From: Pseudomonas sp. RC10
GTDB lineage: Bacteria; Pseudomonadota; Gammaproteobacteria; Pseudomonadales; Pseudomonadaceae
Reading direction: 5' to 3'
NCBI RefSeq assembly: GCF_038397775.1
Contig: NZ_CP151650.1
Coordinates: 2,232,001-2,296,000 of the forward strand
Length of the DNA stretch: 64,000 nt
Part shown: positions 11,506 to 19,888 of the stretch, piece after piece
Numbering within the stretch: position 1 is the stretch's first letter
Layout: each line of letters starts with the position of its first letter
Notes under the pieces: generated by a model
The model's input: only the letters and a program-made list of their open reading frames with translations
Databases searched by the model: none
What the model was told of the DNA's origin: nothing
Position numbers and translations under genes: made by a program

Positions 11506-12378
11506 ATGAATCCGGTCGCCGTTTTGCGTCTGCCGTTGAACACTGATCTGAGCGGCTTCGTCGAACTGCTGCGGCGCCTCAACGTGCCGCACCGGGTCAG
11601 CGAAGAGTCAGGCCAGCAAGTGCTGTGGGTGCCCGACGCGCCGCAACTGGCCGACGACGTGCGCCAGCTCTATCAGCAATACCCGGAAGGCGACCCCACG
11701 GCGCAACTGCCGCCGGGCCGTGAGGTCGTGGCGCAGACTCGCCCAAGCCCTTTGCTGCAAGGGCGCAGCAGCCCGGTGACCAGCGTCTTTCTGCTGCTGT
11801 GCCTGATCGTCGCGGGTGTAACGCTGCTGGGCGACAACTATGAAGCGCTGAGCTGGCTGACCTTCAACGATTTCCGCGCCAGTGGCGATTACGTGATGTT
11901 CACCCCGGTCAGCGCCACGCTGGCGGCAGGGCAGTGGTGGCGGGTCGTGTCGCCGATGCTGATCCACTTCGGCATCCTGCACCTGGTGATGAACGCCCTC
12001 TGGTTTTGGGAGTTGGGGCGACGCATCGAGATGCGTCAGGGCAGCTGGCATTTGCTGGGGCTGACCCTCGCGTTCAGCGCGTTCTCCAACTACGGCCAGT
12101 ATTTCTGGAGCGGTCCGAGCCTGTTCGGTGGGCTGTCCGGTGTGCTTTACGGGCTGCTCGGTCATTGCTGGATCTTTCAATTGCTCGCACCCAACCCCAT
12201 TTATCGCCTGCCTCGCGGCGTATTGGTGATGATGCTGGCGTGGTTGGTGCTGTGCATGTCCGGGCTGATCAGCCTCTTGGGGTTTGGCGAAATTGCCAAC
12301 GGGGCGCACGTCGGCGGACTGATCATCGGTTGTGCAACAGGTCTGGTGGGCGGTGCATTGGCGCGCCGTACCCCTTAA
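11506..12378 (+). CDS. glpG: Rhomboid intramembrane serine protease (GlpG-like)
   Basis: This 290-residue protein has a soluble N-terminal cytoplasmic domain (about residues 1-85) followed by six or so transmembrane helices. The catalytic dyad is visible as GLSG with Ser211 and NGAHVGG with His268. The oxyanion residues H159 and N163 are in LHLVMNALWFW. These correspond to S201, H254, H150 and N154 of E. coli GlpG. Rhomboids cleave transmembrane substrates within the bilayer. It lies 24 bp after the phosphoesterase gene in the same + strand run. Confidence 0.92.
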   Translation: MNPVAVLRLPLNTDLSGFVELLRRLNVPHRVSEESGQQVLWVPDAPQLADDVRQLYQQYPEGDPTAQLPPGREVVAQTRPSPLLQGRSSPVTSVFLLLCLIVAGVTLLGDNYEALSWLTFNDFRASGDYVMFTPVSATLAAGQWWRVVSPMLIHFGILHLVMNALWFWELGRRIEMRQGSWHLLGLTLAFSAFSNYGQYFWSGPSLFGGLSGVLYGLLGHCWIFQLLAPNPIYRLPRGVLVMMLAWLVLCMSGLISLLGFGEIANGAHVGGLIIGCATGLVGGALARRTP

Positions 12379-12407
12379 AATTGCCCGCTTAATTCTGGGA
12401 GAGCCCA

Positions 12408-12668
12408 ATGTCCTCTTTTGTCGAAATGATCGAAAACATCACCCCGGACATCTACGAGAGCCTGAAACTGGCCGTGGAAATCGGCAAATGGTCCGATGGC
12501 CGCAAGCTGACGCAGGAACAACGTGAACTGTCGCTGCAGGCGCTGATCGCCTGGGAAGTGCGCAACGTGCCCGAAGAACAGCGTATCGGCTACATGGGCC
12601 CGCAGGAATGCGCGTCCAAATCGGCGCCGGTACCGAACATTCTCTTCAAATCGGATGCCATCCATTGA
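12408..12668 (+). CDS. YeaC-like DUF1315 family protein
   Basis: This 86-residue acidic protein (MSSFVEMIENITPDIYESLK start) matches the small YeaC/DUF1315 family, which often has RNA-metabolism neighbours but no established function. A GGGAG Shine-Dalgarno lies 7-8 bases before the ATG. The last bases overlap the probable start of the DUF2797 gene, so the two are likely co-translated. Confidence 0.85.
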   Translation: MSSFVEMIENITPDIYESLKLAVEIGKWSDGRKLTQEQRELSLQALIAWEVRNVPEEQRIGYMGPQECASKSAPVPNILFKSDAIH

Positions 12669-13495
12669 TCGAAATGGGTCGAGGTTCCGTCAACAAAATG
12701 TCTGCGCGTCTCGATGCCACGCAGGTGGAATACGCGTTTCGTCTGGGTGACTCGGAAATCCCGGTCAATCCGCTGATCGGCAAGACCGTGCGCCTGGAAT
12801 ACCTGGGTGCCATCCATTGCAGCCATTGCGGCCGCCGCACTAAAACCAGCTTCAGCCAAGGCTATTGCTACCCTTGCATGCAGAAACTGGCGCAGTGCGA
12901 CGTGTGCATCATGAGCCCGGAAAAGTGCCACCACGAACACGGCACCTGCCGCGATCCGTCGTGGGGCGAGCAATTTTGCATGACCGATCACGTGGTCTAC
13001 CTGGCCAATTCGTCGGGCGTGAAAGTCGGCATTACCCGCGCCACGCAGTTGCCGACCCGCTGGCTCGATCAGGGTGCCAGTCAGGCGTTGCCGATCGTGC
13101 GCGTGGCGACCCGTCAGCAATCGGGCTTTGTCGAAGACCTGTTCCGCAGCCAGGTGGCCGACCGCACGAACTGGCGCGCATTACTCAAAGGCGATGCGCC
13201 ATCGGTTGACCTGGCGGCTATCCGTCAGCAATTGTTCGAGTCCTGCGCTGAGGGTCTGACGGCGTTGCAAGCGCGTTTCGGCCTGCAAGCCATCCAGCTG
13301 CTGAACGATGTCGAGCCGATCGAGATCCGCTACCCGGTCGAGGCCTACCCGACCAAGATCGTCAGCTTCAACCTGGACAAGGACCCCATTGCCGAGGGCA
13401 CGTTGTTGGGCATCAAGGGTCAATACCTGATCTTCGACACCGGCGTGATCAACATCCGCAAGTACACGGCCTATCAGCTCGCCGTGCACCACTAG
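12665..13495 (+). CDS. DUF2797 family protein, cysteine-rich with a GIY-YIG-like segment
   Basis: The call is about 276 residues from a TTG at 12665 that overlaps the yeaC-like stop; in-frame ATGs at 12674 and 12698 are alternatives. The N-terminal third is rich in zinc-ligand candidates (CSHC, CYPC, CDVC, a CHHEHGTC run and a final C). It is followed by VVYLANSSGVKVGITR and TRWLDQGA, which look like the VYxxxxxxxKIGxT core of GIY-YIG endonuclease folds with a downstream Arg and Glu (FVEDLF). The family has no assigned function that I know. Zinc binding and nuclease-like activity are inference from motifs. Confidence 0.8.
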   Translation: MIEMGRGSVNKMSARLDATQVEYAFRLGDSEIPVNPLIGKTVRLEYLGAIHCSHCGRRTKTSFSQGYCYPCMQKLAQCDVCIMSPEKCHHEHGTCRDPSWGEQFCMTDHVVYLANSSGVKVGITRATQLPTRWLDQGASQALPIVRVATRQQSGFVEDLFRSQVADRTNWRALLKGDAPSVDLAAIRQQLFESCAEGLTALQARFGLQAIQLLNDVEPIEIRYPVEAYPTKIVSFNLDKDPIAEGTLLGIKGQYLIFDTGVINIRKYTAYQLAVHH

Positions 13496-13531
13496 TCCCG
13501 TATTTTCAGCTCAAAGAACAAGGACAGCATC

Positions 13532-16195
13532 ATGCGCACCGAACAGCCGAAAATGATTTACCTGAAGGATTATCAGGCGCCTGAGTACCTCATTGACGAG
13601 ACCCACCTGACCTTCGAATTGTTCGACGACCACACGCTGGTGCACGCGCAATTGGTCATGCGCCGCAATCCGGACAGGGGCGCCGGCTTGCCTCCGTTGG
13701 TTCTGGACGGCCAGTTGCTGGAACTGCTGTCGGTCAAGCTGGCCGACGCGGACCTGGCATCGGGTGACTACGAACTGACCCCGGACAACCTGACCGTCCA
13801 CCCGAAATCCGAGACCTTCACCCTCGACACCAGCGTGAAGATCCACCCGGAAACCAACACCGCGCTGGAAGGCCTGTACAAATCCAGCGGCATGTTCTGC
13901 ACCCAGTGCGAGGCCGAAGGGTTCCGCAAGATCACCTATTACCTCGACCGCCCGGACGTGATGAGCAGCTTCACCACGACCGTGATCGCTGACAAACAGG
14001 ACTTCCCGATCCTGCTGTCCAACGGCAACCCGATCGAAGCAGGTCCTTCCGAAGACGGCCGTCACTGGATCACCTGGGAAGACCCGTTCAAGAAGCCGGC
14101 CTACCTGTTCGCGCTGGTGGCGGGTGACCTGTGGTGCATCGAAGACACCTTCATCACCATGACCGAGCGCGAGGTCAAGCTGCGCATTTACGTCGAGCCA
14201 GAAAATATCGACAAGTGCCAGCACGCCATGGACAGCCTGAAGAAATCCATGCGCTGGGACGAAGAGGTCTACGGCCGCGAATACGATCTGGACATCTTCA
14301 TGATCGTGGCGGTGAACGACTTCAACATGGGCGCCATGGAAAACAAGGGCCTGAACATCTTCAACTCCAGCGCCGTGCTGGCTCGCGCCGAAACCGCGAC
14401 CGACGCCGCGCACCAGCGGGTCGAGGCCATCGTCGCACACGAATACTTCCACAACTGGTCGGGCAACCGCGTGACCTGCCGCGACTGGTTCCAGCTGTCG
14501 CTCAAGGAAGGTTTCACCGTGTTCCGCGATTCCGGCTTCTCCGCCGACATGAACTCCGCCACGGTCAAGCGCATCCAGGACGTCGCCTACCTGCGCACCC
14601 ACCAGTTCGCCGAAGACGCCGGCCCCATGGCCCACGCCGTGCGCCCGGACAGCTTCATCGAGATTTCCAACTTCTACACCCTGACCGTGTACGAAAAAGG
14701 CTCGGAAGTGGTCGGCATGATCCACACCCTGCTGGGCGCCGACGGCTTCCGCAAGGGCAGCGACCTGTACTTCGAACGCCATGACGGCCAGGCCGTGACC
14801 TGCGACGACTTCGTCAAAGCCATGGAAGACGCCAACGGCATCGACCTGACCCAGTTCAAGCGCTGGTACTCGCAAGCGGGCACCCCACGCCTGGCGGTGA
14901 CCGAGTCCTACGACGCCGCAGCCAAAACCTACAGCTTGACCTTCCGCCAAAGCGCGCCGACCACCCCCGGTCAGCCAGGCGAAGAGAAAAAGCCGTTCGT
15001 GATCCCGGTTTCCCTGGGCCTGCTCGACAAGCAAGGTCAGGAAATTCCGCTGCGCTTGCAGGGCGAATCCTCGGCCACCGGCACGTCCCGCGTGATCGCC
15101 GTGACCGAAGCCGAACAGACCTTCACCTTCGTCGACATCAACGAGCAGCCGCTGCCGTCGCTGCTGCGCGGCTTCTCGGCGCCGGTCAAACTCAGCTTCC
15201 CGTACAACCGTGACCAACTGATGTTCCTGATGCAGCACGACAGCGACGGCTTCAATCGTTGGGATGCCGGTCAGCAGCTGTCGGTGCAGGTGTTGCAGGA
15301 GCTGGTCGCTCAGCATCAGAAGGGCGAGGCGCTGGTGCTGGATCAACGTCTGATCACCGCGCTGGGCACGGTGCTGGCCGACGAGTCGCTGGATCAGGCG
15401 ATGGTCGCGGAAATGCTGTCGTTGCCGGGTGAGGCGTACCTCACCGAAATCAGCGAAGTCGCCGATGTCGATGCCATCCATGCGGCCCGCGAGTTCGCCC
15501 GTCAGCAACTGGCGAACAGTCTCAGTGATGCGCTGTGGAAGCGTTACGAGGCTAACCGCGAGGTGTCCGAGCGGACGGCGTATGTGGCCGAGTCCGAGCA
15601 CTTCGCCCGCCGCGCGCTGCAAAACATCGCGCTGTCGTACCTGATGCTGACCGGCAAACCGGAGGTGTTGGCGGCCGCCATCGAACAGTTCGACAGCGCC
15701 GACAACATGACCGAGCGCCTGACCGCGCTGGCCGTGCTGGTCAACTCGCCGTTCGAAGCCGAGAAGGCCAAGGCGTTGGCGGTGTTCGCCGAGAACTTCA
15801 AGGACAACGCGCTGGTCATGGATCAGTGGTTCAGCGTTCAGGCTGGCAGCACGTTGCCGGGCGGTCTGGAACGTGTGAAAGCCCTGATGCAGCACCCGGC
15901 CTTCACGATGAAGAACCCGAATAAGGTGCGGGCGTTGATCGGTGCGTTTGCCGGGCAAAACCTGATCAACTTCCACGCGGCGGACGGTTCGGGTTATCGC
16001 TTCCTGGCGGATCTGGTCATCGAGCTGAACGGCTTCAACCCACAGATCGCGTCGCGTCAACTGGCCCCGCTGACCCGCTGGCGCAAGTACGACGACAAGC
16101 GTCAGGCGCTGATGAAGGGCGAACTGGAGCGGATTCGCGCTTCCGGTCAGCTGTCGCCGGACGTGTATGAAGTGGTGAGCAAAAGCCTGGCGTAA
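13532..16195 (+). CDS. pepN: Aminopeptidase N
   Basis: This 887-residue M1-family zinc metalloaminopeptidase is the usual length of gamma-proteobacterial PepN. The exopeptidase motif GAMEN is followed by the zinc site H303-E304-Y-F-H307 with the third ligand E326 (LKEGF). The C-terminal helical bowl domain is intact. PepN removes N-terminal residues in the cytoplasm and is a main general aminopeptidase. An AAGGACAG ribosome site precedes the ATG at 13532. A hairpin terminator follows 20 bp after the stop. A long minus-strand frame opposite is a shadow. Confidence 0.97.
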   Translation: MRTEQPKMIYLKDYQAPEYLIDETHLTFELFDDHTLVHAQLVMRRNPDRGAGLPPLVLDGQLLELLSVKLADADLASGDYELTPDNLTVHPKSETFTLDTSVKIHPETNTALEGLYKSSGMFCTQCEAEGFRKITYYLDRPDVMSSFTTTVIADKQDFPILLSNGNPIEAGPSEDGRHWITWEDPFKKPAYLFALVAGDLWCIEDTFITMTEREVKLRIYVEPENIDKCQHAMDSLKKSMRWDEEVYGREYDLDIFMIVAVNDFNMGAMENKGLNIFNSSAVLARAETATDAAHQRVEAIVAHEYFHNWSGNRVTCRDWFQLSLKEGFTVFRDSGFSADMNSATVKRIQDVAYLRTHQFAEDAGPMAHAVRPDSFIEISNFYTLTVYEKGSEVVGMIHTLLGADGFRKGSDLYFERHDGQAVTCDDFVKAMEDANGIDLTQFKRWYSQAGTPRLAVTESYDAAAKTYSLTFRQSAPTTPGQPGEEKKPFVIPVSLGLLDKQGQEIPLRLQGESSATGTSRVIAVTEAEQTFTFVDINEQPLPSLLRGFSAPVKLSFPYNRDQLMFLMQHDSDGFNRWDAGQQLSVQVLQELVAQHQKGEALVLDQRLITALGTVLADESLDQAMVAEMLSLPGEAYLTEISEVADVDAIHAAREFARQQLANSLSDALWKRYEANREVSERTAYVAESEHFARRALQNIALSYLMLTGKPEVLAAAIEQFDSADNMTERLTALAVLVNSPFEAEKAKALAVFAENFKDNALVMDQWFSVQAGSTLPGGLERVKALMQHPAFTMKNPNKVRALIGAFAGQNLINFHAADGSGYRFLADLVIELNGFNPQIASRQLAPLTRWRKYDDKRQALMKGELERIRASGQLSPDVYEVVSKSLA

Positions 16196-16216
16196 CATGC
16201 AGTCGCTTTGAATCGA

Positions 16217-16248
16217 GGGCTACCCGTCATCACGGGTGGCCCTTTTTT
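16217..16248 (+). terminator. Rho-independent terminator of pepN
   Basis: Stem GGGCTACCCGT / ACGGGTGGCCC with a CATC loop, followed by six T residues. It lies 20 bp after the pepN stop and ends the + strand run beginning at nadK or pepN. Confidence 0.92.
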
Positions 16249-16424
16249 ATGCGTATCCGCAACACTGCTTGCCCAATCCTGTAGGAAACTTCCTCATCAT
16301 CACGTCCAGCTTTCACACACGCTGATACGAATCGGCTGGCAGAAACGTCCTGCCGTCACGTTCATCCTTTCGCCGCTTGTTGATGCCTTGCGTGGGCAGC
16401 GAGCGTTTCTTCCAATAAAAAGGT

Positions 16425-17390
16425 ATGGGCGAGTTGATGAAGTCACGGAATACGTGGGCGTTGCTGGGGTTGGCCGCATTGGGGCAAGAGGCGTTGGCCC
16501 ATGCTCATGTCACCGAGGAACAGCGGTTTGGCACGGGGGATGTTGAACTGAGTGTGGGCCTGGGGCTGCTCAACGGTCAGTCCAGGGAAAAAGTGTATGA
16601 CGAGGGCGAAAAACTCAGCCAGCTCAACTGGGCTATCAAACAGGTGCCAACGTTGCACCTGGGGATGACGTTTAACCCCGCCGAGTGGCTGTCGCTGGAT
16701 GCCAAGGGCTGGACGCAGATGGGCAAGGGTCGTAGCCATATGAAGGATTACGACTGGATGGACGGTGAGGACGAGCCTTGGACCGACTATTCGGATCACC
16801 CGGACACCAAGTTGAAAAAGGCATGGCAAGCCGAATTCGCGGCCACGGTATGGGCGTTCAAGCGGAAGGATCTGGCGTTAGGCGCGATGCTCGGCTACCA
16901 GCACAGCGAGTTCGGCTGGGAAGCCAAGGGCGGACGCTTTACGTATTCATCGGATGACGGTTTCCGAGATATCACTGGCCAGATCCCCGCCAAACTGAAA
17001 AGCATCAGCTATGAACAAACATTCTCTACGCCGTTTGTGGGGCTGGTCGGGTTGTACACCCACGACAACTGGACGCTGGAAGGGCGCTTCAAATACAGCC
17101 AGTGGGTCAAAGCTCGGGACTACGACCAGCATCATCTTCGCAACGTCACCTTCACCGGCAACAACGGCAATCGTGGAAAAATGCAAAGCCTGGCAGTGGG
17201 CGTGTCGTATAAATTGACGCCGCAGCTGTCGCTCAAGGGGAACGTCGATTATCAAACGTACGCCGAGGCCAAGGGCAGCATTCTCTCCAAGGAAGCGGGG
17301 ACGGGCGAGCGCGAGTATTTTGGTGGCAAGTCAGGGTCTCAAGCCAACCGGACTGTGCTGTCCAGCCTGGCGCTGAACTACCATTTCTGA
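16425..17390 (+). CDS. Omptin-family outer-membrane aspartyl protease
   Basis: This 321-residue protein begins with a Sec signal peptide (about residues 5-25; the ATG at 16437 giving MKSRNTW is an equally good start) and is otherwise beta-barrel-like, ending in Phe. Segments align by eye with E. coli OmpT: DYDWMDGEDEPWTDYSDHPD corresponds to the OmpT D83/D85 region, giving D108 and D110 here; YSSDDGFRD is shared; RDYDQHH gives D234 and H236 for the OmpT D210/H212 pair. All four catalytic residues are therefore present. Omptins cleave between basic residues, including cationic peptides and plasminogen. It is a single gene between a terminator and a REP-like hairpin. Confidence 0.9.
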   Translation: MGELMKSRNTWALLGLAALGQEALAHAHVTEEQRFGTGDVELSVGLGLLNGQSREKVYDEGEKLSQLNWAIKQVPTLHLGMTFNPAEWLSLDAKGWTQMGKGRSHMKDYDWMDGEDEPWTDYSDHPDTKLKKAWQAEFAATVWAFKRKDLALGAMLGYQHSEFGWEAKGGRFTYSSDDGFRDITGQIPAKLKSISYEQTFSTPFVGLVGLYTHDNWTLEGRFKYSQWVKARDYDQHHLRNVTFTGNNGNRGKMQSLAVGVSYKLTPQLSLKGNVDYQTYAEAKGSILSKEAGTGEREYFGGKSGSQANRTVLSSLALNYHF

Positions 17391-17401
17391 ATGAACCCGC
17401 C

Positions 17402-17487
17402 CCTGTGGGAGTGAGCTTGCTCACGAAAGCCGCCAGTCAGCCAATGCTCGGCTGACTGGCCCGGCCGTATTCGTGAGCACGCTTGAA
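17402..17487. repeat. Degenerate REP pair with an internal hairpin
   Basis: CTGTGGGAGTGAGCTTGCTC and a partial inverted copy TTCGTGAGCACGCTT flank a perfect hairpin, GCCAGTCAGCC (17432-17442) with GGCTGACTGGC (17450-17460). It lies between convergent genes (omptin + and queD -). A bidirectional transcription-stop role is plausible, but there is no T tract. Confidence 0.75.
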
Positions 17488-17525
17488 GCGAGGCGGGGCG
17501 GAAACGACTGCCCCGCTGGCATCGA

Positions 17526-17882
17526 TCAATCCCCGCGATACACGCAACCGCTGGTGCAGGTTTCATGAATGCGAATGGCCGACAGTTCCGGCAGCAGCGG
17601 CTTCAGCTCATTCCAGATCCACTTCACCAACACTTCGCTGGTCGGGTTTTCCAGACCGGGAATGTCGTTCAGGTAGTTGTGGTCCAGACGTTCGTACAGC
17701 GGCTTGAAGATCGTCTTGATCTCGGAGAAGTCACGGATCCAGCCGGTGTGCGGATCAGGTTCGCCTTGCAGGTAAATCGCGACCCGGAACGAGTGGCCGT
17801 GCAGACGGCCGCACTTGTGGCCCTCCGGCACGTGGGGAAGGCGGTGAGCCGATTCGAACGTAAATTCCTTGAAGATTTCCAC
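17526..17882 (-). CDS. queD: 6-carboxy-5,6,7,8-tetrahydropterin synthase
   Basis: This 118-residue protein starts at GTG 17882, giving [15 protein letters not shown]; no good ATG lies nearby in frame, and the upstream extension shows no family similarity. Zinc-binding histidines are H13, H28 and H30 (SAHRL and LHGHS), and the catalytic Cys24 is in HKCGRLHGH. QueD converts dihydroneopterin triphosphate to carboxytetrahydropterin, an early step of queuosine biosynthesis. No other queuosine gene is adjacent. Confidence 0.93.
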   Translation of the reverse strand: MEIFKEFTFESAHRLPHVPEGHKCGRLHGHSFRVAIYLQGEPDPHTGWIRDFSEIKTIFKPLYERLDHNYLNDIPGLENPTSEVLVKWIWNELKPLLPELSAIRIHETCTSGCVYRGD

Positions 17883-18002
17883 GGTATTGAGAGCCTTGAA
17901 AGGTGGCGATCGCCTGGGCGAAAAAATGCAGGGGGCGAGTTTACCAGCAATGGTTTGCCGAGGCACCGTCAGAACCTGACCGCCCGGTTGAAAATCACCC
18001 GG

Positions 18003-19085
18003 TCAGATCAGCGTCTCCAGCCGCCCTGCCAGACGCCCGCTGTCCACCAGATCGATAAACTCGTCGCCCAGCCGTCGGCTCTGTTCCATGGCCGTTCGCC
18101 AATAGCGCTGGCGTTCCGGGTCTTTGCCGACGAAACGCTTGAAATCGCTGCGGTCCGGGAGCTTGCCGAACGGCAGCGTCGCCAGATAATCGCGGGACGG
18201 CGCCAGCAGCACCACATCCTGCAACCGCCCCAGGTCACCACGCCGCCACGGCAGGGCTTTGTCGAACCAGCCGGGGATGATTTTATCGGTGAAATGCGGA
18301 TACAGCACGATGTCGCTGCCGCTGTAGGGCAGGTCGAGGTGGTAATCCAGCAGGCCGCCGTCGCGGAACGTACCCGGCCCGACACCCGGAATGTCCATCA
18401 CGCCTTGCATCACCATCGGAATCGAACCCGAGGCCAGCAGCGCCTGGCGCAGATTCGACACGTCGAGGGGCAGGCAGCGGGAGGGAAAATCCGTCAAGGG
18501 CGAGAGCGGTGGGGCGAGGCGAGCGTCGTGCAGGATCAGCCGTTCGAAATGCCGCGACAACCGCGCGCGTCCGATGAGGTTGTTGGCGATCACTGAGCCC
18601 AGCCCGAGGCCCAGACCGCCGCGATGATCCAGCGCGAGCAGGCCGTGACTTTTCACAATCATCACGTTGAGTCGGTGGTGGGGGTTGCTCAGCACACGGG
18701 CATCGCGCCCCTGCAACAGGTCGTCGAGCATCTTCACGCAACTGCGCGTGACCTCGGCCATGGTCACGCCCTTGGCGAAGCTTTGTTCGTTGTAGAGCTG
18801 ACCGAGCAATGTCAGGCCTTCCACGGGGGCCGGCAGGCAGGCGCTCGCGAAGCGCCACGAGCCTATCGACGCGCCGATCAACGAGCGCTCCCGCTCGAAA
18901 CGTGGCAGCCATTCGCCGAACAGCGCCAGGTCCAGCCCTTGAATGCCCAGCGCCTTGGGCCCGCCCGCCGCACCCGGAATGATGCCGACATCGGCGGGAG
19001 CCAATCCGTGGTCACGAATCCGGGCCATCGCCCGTTTCCCGGCCTTGACGGTCAGCGCGGGCGTCTTGATCTGAATGGCGCTCAT
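18003..19085 (-). CDS. Patatin-like phospholipase family protein
   Basis: This 360-residue protein has the Ser-Asp dyad of patatins: nucleophile Ser73 in GASIGSW and Asp242 in FRDGG, with an upstream glycine-rich GAAGGPKALG at about residues 38-47 acting as oxyanion loop. Patatins hydrolyse acyl esters of lipids. There is no signal peptide or lipobox, so it is probably cytoplasmic or membrane-peripheral. It is divergent from the PepSY/two-component operon, with about 165 bp between them. Confidence 0.87.
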   Translation of the reverse strand: MSAIQIKTPALTVKAGKRAMARIRDHGLAPADVGIIPGAAGGPKALGIQGLDLALFGEWLPRFERERSLIGASIGSWRFASACLPAPVEGLTLLGQLYNEQSFAKGVTMAEVTRSCVKMLDDLLQGRDARVLSNPHHRLNVMIVKSHGLLALDHRGGLGLGLGSVIANNLIGRARLSRHFERLILHDARLAPPLSPLTDFPSRCLPLDVSNLRQALLASGSIPMVMQGVMDIPGVGPGTFRDGGLLDYHLDLPYSGSDIVLYPHFTDKIIPGWFDKALPWRRGDLGRLQDVVLLAPSRDYLATLPFGKLPDRSDFKRFVGKDPERQRYWRTAMEQSRRLGDEFIDLVDSGRLAGRLETLI

Positions 19086-19180
19086 GGGTACTCCGGAGAT
19101 AAGCAGAGGCGAAGTATATCGGCTGGCTCGCCTGCGAAAAGCGGGGTCTGTGCCAAAGGTGATGGCAGGTGGCCGTACCT

Positions 19181-19196
19181 TTCAGCTTCAATTAAG
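19181..19196. promoter_or_regulatory. Candidate BqsR-type box upstream of the PepSY operon
   Basis: TTCAG-N6-TTAAG, one mismatch from the tandem TTAAG-N6-TTAAG recognised by BqsR in P. aeruginosa, ends 54 bp before the ATG of the first PepSY gene. The position suits an activator acting just upstream of a promoter. Autoregulation by the response regulator encoded in the same operon is inferred. Confidence 0.5.
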
Positions 19197-19250
19197 TTCG
19201 GTTGGTTATCGTTGCTTCCGTCAACAAGACGACCACAACGGAGATTCACC

Positions 19251-19559
19251 ATGAAACTGTTCACTGCCTTTTTCGCCGCTTCCGCTCTCGCACTCACTGC
19301 CGGCTACGTGCAGGCCAAAGATCTGGGCCCGGACGAAGCGCTGCGCCTGCGAGATGCAGGTACTATTCAATCTTTCGAAAAACTTAACGCTGCCGCGCTG
19401 GCCAAACACCCTGGCGCGACCATTACCGAGACCGAGCTGGAACAGGAATATGGCAAGTACGTTTATCAGGTCGAGCTGCGCGACGGTAAGGGTGTCGAGT
19501 GGGATGTCGAACTCGACGCCACCAACGGCCAAATCCTCAAAGACCATCAGGACACCTGA
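19251..19559 (+). CDS. PepSY-domain periplasmic protein, first copy
   Basis: This 102-residue protein has a Sec signal peptide (MKLFTAFFAASALALTAGYVQA, likely cleaved after AQA-like VQA) and a single PepSY-like domain. Acidic patches (LEQEYGKYVYQVELRDGKGVEWDVELDATNGQILKD) show the usual Y-x-V-E-x-x-D-G and D-x-x-x-G-x-x-L pattern. A GGAG lies 8 bases before the ATG. The stop overlaps the start of the second PepSY gene (TGATG). PepSY proteins next to two-component genes often act as secreted accessories; in P. aeruginosa the bqs operon has similar proteins. Confidence 0.85.
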   Translation: MKLFTAFFAASALALTAGYVQAKDLGPDEALRLRDAGTIQSFEKLNAAALAKHPGATITETELEQEYGKYVYQVELRDGKGVEWDVELDATNGQILKDHQDT

Positions 19560-19888
19560 TGATCGCCGGTAAGCGTCCTTCCGTCCTGTTCGCCCACGGC
19601 CTGATCGCCACCTGTGCGGTCATGGTCTGCACGGTTTGCGCGGCACGGGATCTGGATCAGGATGAAGCCCTCGCCCTTCGGCAAAAGGGCGTCATCCTGC
19701 CGCTTGAGCAGTTCATCGAACAGGCACTGGGACGCTATCCCGGTTCTAAACTCCTGGAAGCGGAGCTGGAAGAGAAACACGACGTTCTGGTCTACGAGAT
19801 CGAGTTGCTGACGTCCGATCAGGTGGTTCGTGAACTCAAATTCGATGCCCGCGACAGCCGTTTGCTGGAAGACAAGGAAGACGATTGA
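19559..19888 (+). CDS. PepSY-domain periplasmic protein, second copy
   Basis: This 109-residue protein is related to its upstream neighbour by an apparent tandem duplication (shared [15 protein letters not shown] pattern after the signal). It has a hydrophobic signal segment (about residues 10-28) and an acidic PepSY-like body ending LLEDKEDD. Its ATG overlaps the previous stop and its TGA overlaps the response-regulator ATG, so the four genes are tightly coupled. A metal-binding or sensor-modulating role is inference from acidity and context. Confidence 0.8.
   Translation: MIAGKRPSVLFAHGLIATCAVMVCTVCAARDLDQDEALALRQKGVILPLEQFIEQALGRYPGSKLLEAELEEKHDVLVYEIELLTSDQVVRELKFDARDSRLLEDKEDD

Noticed and set aside
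13511..16198. An 895-residue minus-strand frame opposite pepN
   Set aside because: Codon-bias shadow of an intact M1 aminopeptidase; low-complexity composition and no motif.
17493..17516. GCGGGGC / GCCCCGC hairpin just after the queD stop as a terminator
   Set aside because: The arms are only 7 bp with a 10-base loop and no T tract follows on either strand.
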